Of a stretch of DNA of 64,000 nt, positions 61,669 through 64,000 are shown one piece after another. Every line of letters starts with the position of its first letter. The stretch's first letter is position 1. The translations under genes and the position numbers were made by a program. The notes beneath the pieces were generated by a model. That model saw only the letters and a program-made list of their open reading frames with translations, was not told where the DNA came from and did not search any database. This DNA comes from Eutreptiella sp. 'Long Island Sound 2002' (lineage: Eukaryota > Euglenozoa > Euglenophyceae > Eutreptiales > Eutreptiaceae): contig CAXIWF010000866.1 in the NCBI GenBank assembly GCA_964036045.1, forward strand, positions 62,001 to 126,000, written 5' to 3'.

Positions 61669-61900
61669 GGAGAAATGCTCGGAGAAATTCTCGGAGAAAA
61701 TCTCGGAGAAGTTCTCGGAGAAATTCTCGGAGAAAATCTCGGAGAAAATTCTCGGAGAAATTCTCGGAGAAATTCTCGGAGAATTCTCGGAGAATTCTCG
61801 GAGAATTCTCGGATAAAAAAAAAAACGAGAATTCTCGGAATTCGAAAATTCTCGGAATTTCTCGGAAATTCTCGGTATTTTCGGAATTCTCGGAATTCTC
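61669..61900 (+). repeat. Module 28, left-truncated
   Basis: Begins directly at GGAGAAATGCTC. A11 at 61,815-61,825. It shares GGTATTTTC and GGAATTCGAAAA with module 27, 748 bp upstream. Confidence 0.88.
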
Positions 61901-62459
61901 GGAAAATTCTCGGAATATTCTCGGAAAATTCTCGGAAAATTCTCGGAAAATTCCCGCAAAATTCTCGGAAAATTCTCGGAAAATTGTCGGAAAATTCTCG
62001 GAAAATTCTCGGAAAATTCTCGGAAAATTCTCGGAAAATTCTCGGAAAATTCTCGGAAAATTCTCGGAAAATTCTCGGAAAATTCTCAAAAAATTCTCGG
62101 AAAATTGACGGAAAATTCTCGGAAAATTCTCGGAAAATTCTCGGAAAGTTCTCGGAAAATTCTCGGAAAATTCTCGGAAAATTCTGGGAAAATCTCGGAA
62201 AATTCTCGGAAAATTCTCGGAAAATTCTCGGAAAATTCTCGGAAAATTCTCGGAAAATTCTCGGAAAATTCTCGGAAAATTCTCGGAAAATTCTCGGAAA
62301 ATCTCGGAAAATTCTGGGAAAATTCTCGGAAAATTCTCGGAAAATTCTCGGAAAATTGACGGAAAATTCTCGGAAAATTCTCGGAAAATTCTCGGAAAAT
62401 TCTCGGAAAATTCTCAGAAAATTCTCGGAAAATTCTCGGAAAATTCTCGGAAAATTCTC

Positions 62460-62737
62460 GGAGAAATTCTCGGAGAATTCTCGGAGAATTCTCGGAAAAT
62501 TCTCGGAGAAATGCTCGGAGAAATTCTCGGAGAAAATCTCGGAGAAGTTCTCGGAGAAATTCTCGGAGAAAATCTCGGAGAAAATTCTCGGAGAAATTCT
62601 CGAAGAAATTCTCGGAGAATTCTCGGAGAATTCTCGGAGAATTCTCGGATAAAAAAAAAAACGAGAATTCTCGGAATTCGAAAATTCTCGGAATTTCTCG
62701 GAAATTCTCGGAATTTTCGGAATTCTCGGAATTCTCG
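62460..62737 (+). repeat. Module 29, full
   Basis: A11 at 62,651-62,661. GGAATTCGAAAA form; one 12-mer reads CTCGAAGAAATTC. Confidence 0.9.
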
Positions 62738-64000
62738 GAAAATTCTCGGAAAATTCTCGGCAAAATCTCGGAAAATTCTCGGAAAATTCTCGGAAAATTC
62801 TCGGAAAATACTCGGAAAATTCTCGGAAAATTCTCGGAAAATTCTCGGAAAATTCTCGGAAAATTCTCAGAAAATGGTCGGAAAATTCTCAGAAAATTCT
62901 CGGAAAATTCTCGGAAAATTCTCGGAAAATTCTCGGAAAATTCTCGGAAAATTCTCGGAAAATTCTCGGAAAATTCTCGGAAAATTCTCGGAAAATTCTC
63001 GGAAAATCTCGGAAAACTCTCGGAAAATTCTCGGAAAATTCTCGGAACATTCTCAGAAAATTCTCGGAAAATTCTCGGAAAATTCTCGGAAAATTGACGG
63101 AAAATTCTCGGAAAATTCTCGGAAAATTCTCGGAAAATTCTCGGAAAATTCTCAGAAAATTCTCGGAAAATTCTCGGAAAATTCTCAGAAAATTCTCGGA
63201 AAATTCTCGGAAAATTCCCGGAAAATTGACGGAAAATTCTCGGAAAATTCTCGGAAAATTCTCGGAAAATTGACGGAAAATTCTCGGAAAATTCTCGGAA
63301 AATTCTCGGAAAATTCTCGGAAAATTCTCGGAAAATTCTCGGAAAATTCTCGGAAAATTCTCGGAAAATTCTCGGAAAATTCTCGGGAAAATCTCGGAAA
63401 ATTCTCGAAAATTCTTGGAAAATTCTCGGAAAATTCTCGGAAAATTCTCGGAAAATTCTCCGAAAATTCTCGGAAAATTCTCGGAAAATTCTCAGAAAAT
63501 TCTCGGAAAATTCTCGGAAAATTCTCAGAAAATTCTCGGAAAATTCTCGGAAAATTCTCGGAAAATTCTCAGAAAATCGTCGGAAAATTCTCGGAAAATT
63601 CTCGGAAAATTCTCGGAAAAATCTCGGAAAATTCTCGGAAAATTCTCGGAAAATTGACGGAAAAATCTCGGAAAATTCTCGGAAAATTCGCGGAAAATTG
63701 ACGGAAAATTCTCGGAAAATTCTCGGAAAATTCTCGGAAAATTCTCGGAAAAATCTCGGAAAATTCTCGGAAAATTCTCGGAAAATTCTCAGAAAATTCT
63801 CGGAAAATTTTCGGAAAATTCTCAGAAAATTTTCGGAAAATTCTCGGAAAATTCTCGGAAAATTCTCGGAAAATTCTCGGAAAATTCTCAGAAAATTCTC
63901 GGAAAAATCTCGGAAAATTCTCGGAAAATTCTCGGAAAATGGACGGAAAATTCTCGGAAAATTCTCGGAAAATTCTTGGAAAATTCTCGGAAAAATCTCG

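Larger units (their letters stand above)
60898..62380 (+). repeat. Tandem duplication, period 748 bp
   Basis: Modules 27 and 28 and the monomers after them repeat at 68-monomer offset, sharing GGTATTTTC, GGAATATTCTC, CCCGCAAAATTC and a CTCAAAAAATTC monomer. Confidence 0.82.
25942..64000. repeat. 11-bp satellite array, right block
   Basis: Same array and orientation as the left block, resuming exactly in monomer register after the retrotransposon and running off the window end. It holds 23 copies of the A-tract/palindrome module, against 6 in the left block. Dispersed duplications are larger here, including a segment of about 4 kb repeated at an offset of about 6.66 kb. The AATAAATTCTC variant recurs until about 58.8 kb and was not seen after that, so the last 5 kb has a different monomer composition. 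No gene, RNA gene or other insertion was seen. Confidence 0.98.
59601..64000 (+). repeat. Duplicated 1-kb segment, offset 3,400 bp
   Basis: 63,001-64,000 repeats 59,601-60,600 almost exactly; one difference seen is CCC at about 63,217 against CTC. The match is still running at the window end, so the duplication is longer than 1 kb. Confidence 0.85.

Noticed and set aside
1-64000. Telomeric repeat.
   Set aside because: The 11-mer GGAAAATTCTC is not of the TTAGGG/TTTAGGG type, and it contains both A- and T-rich halves with a CpG, unlike G-strand telomere repeats.

Overview
The window is eukaryotic nuclear DNA. About 59 kb is one uninterrupted, head-to-tail satellite built on the 11-bp monomer GGAAAATTCTC, always in the same orientation. 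A single GC-rich retrotransposon of 5.1 kb interrupts it. No host gene, rRNA or tRNA gene is visible. The host cannot be named from the sequence. A tyrosine-recombinase retrotransposon with split direct repeats, GC-rich coding and long G runs would suit an alga or other protist (the Kangaroo element of Volvox is the closest relative I can name), but that is inference.

Layout. 1-20,793: satellite. 20,794-25,941: the retrotransposon. 25,942-64,000: satellite again. The satellite is a mosaic of a small alphabet of variant monomers (TTGAC, TTCAC, AGAAAATCGTC, AATAAATTCTC, GGGAAAATCTC, GGAAAAATCTC and the CpG-loss forms CTCAG and CTTGG). Twenty-nine copies of a distinct module punctuate it. This module has 12-bp monomers, GAGAATTCTC palindromes, an A9-A13 tract and 9/10-bp monomers. 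Large tandem and dispersed segmental duplications (offsets 375, 550, 572, 748, 891, 1,103, 1,430, 1,599, 3,400 and 6,655 bp) show how the array has expanded.

Retrotransposon. Its layout is A1 - ORFs - B1 - A2 - B2, the split-direct-repeat form of PAT/Kangaroo/Ngaro-type elements. The A copies (119 bp) match each other exactly, as do the B copies (93 bp). Three ORFs lie on the + strand: a Gag-like protein with a C-terminal Cys/His cluster, a tyrosine recombinase (YR) with R, HxxR, W and Y all present, and a reverse transcriptase-RNase H with YLDD and the RNase H acidic residues. The YR lies between Gag and RT, not last as in canonical DIRS/PAT elements. Gag and YR share one frame and are separated by one TGA. 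RT is in the next frame and overlaps the YR end. The three proteins would together make cDNA, form a circle and recombine it into the genome.

Integration site. The outer ends and the B1/A2 junction all share the pentamer AAAAT, which is also in every satellite monomer. Removing the element and one AAAAT restores a perfect satellite repeat, with no target duplication. This fits YR-mediated recombination of a circle into the satellite, which offers a potential target every 11 bp.

The very long apparent ORFs across the satellite (up to about 1,170 codons) are not annotated as genes. The consensus monomer has no stop in any of six frames.
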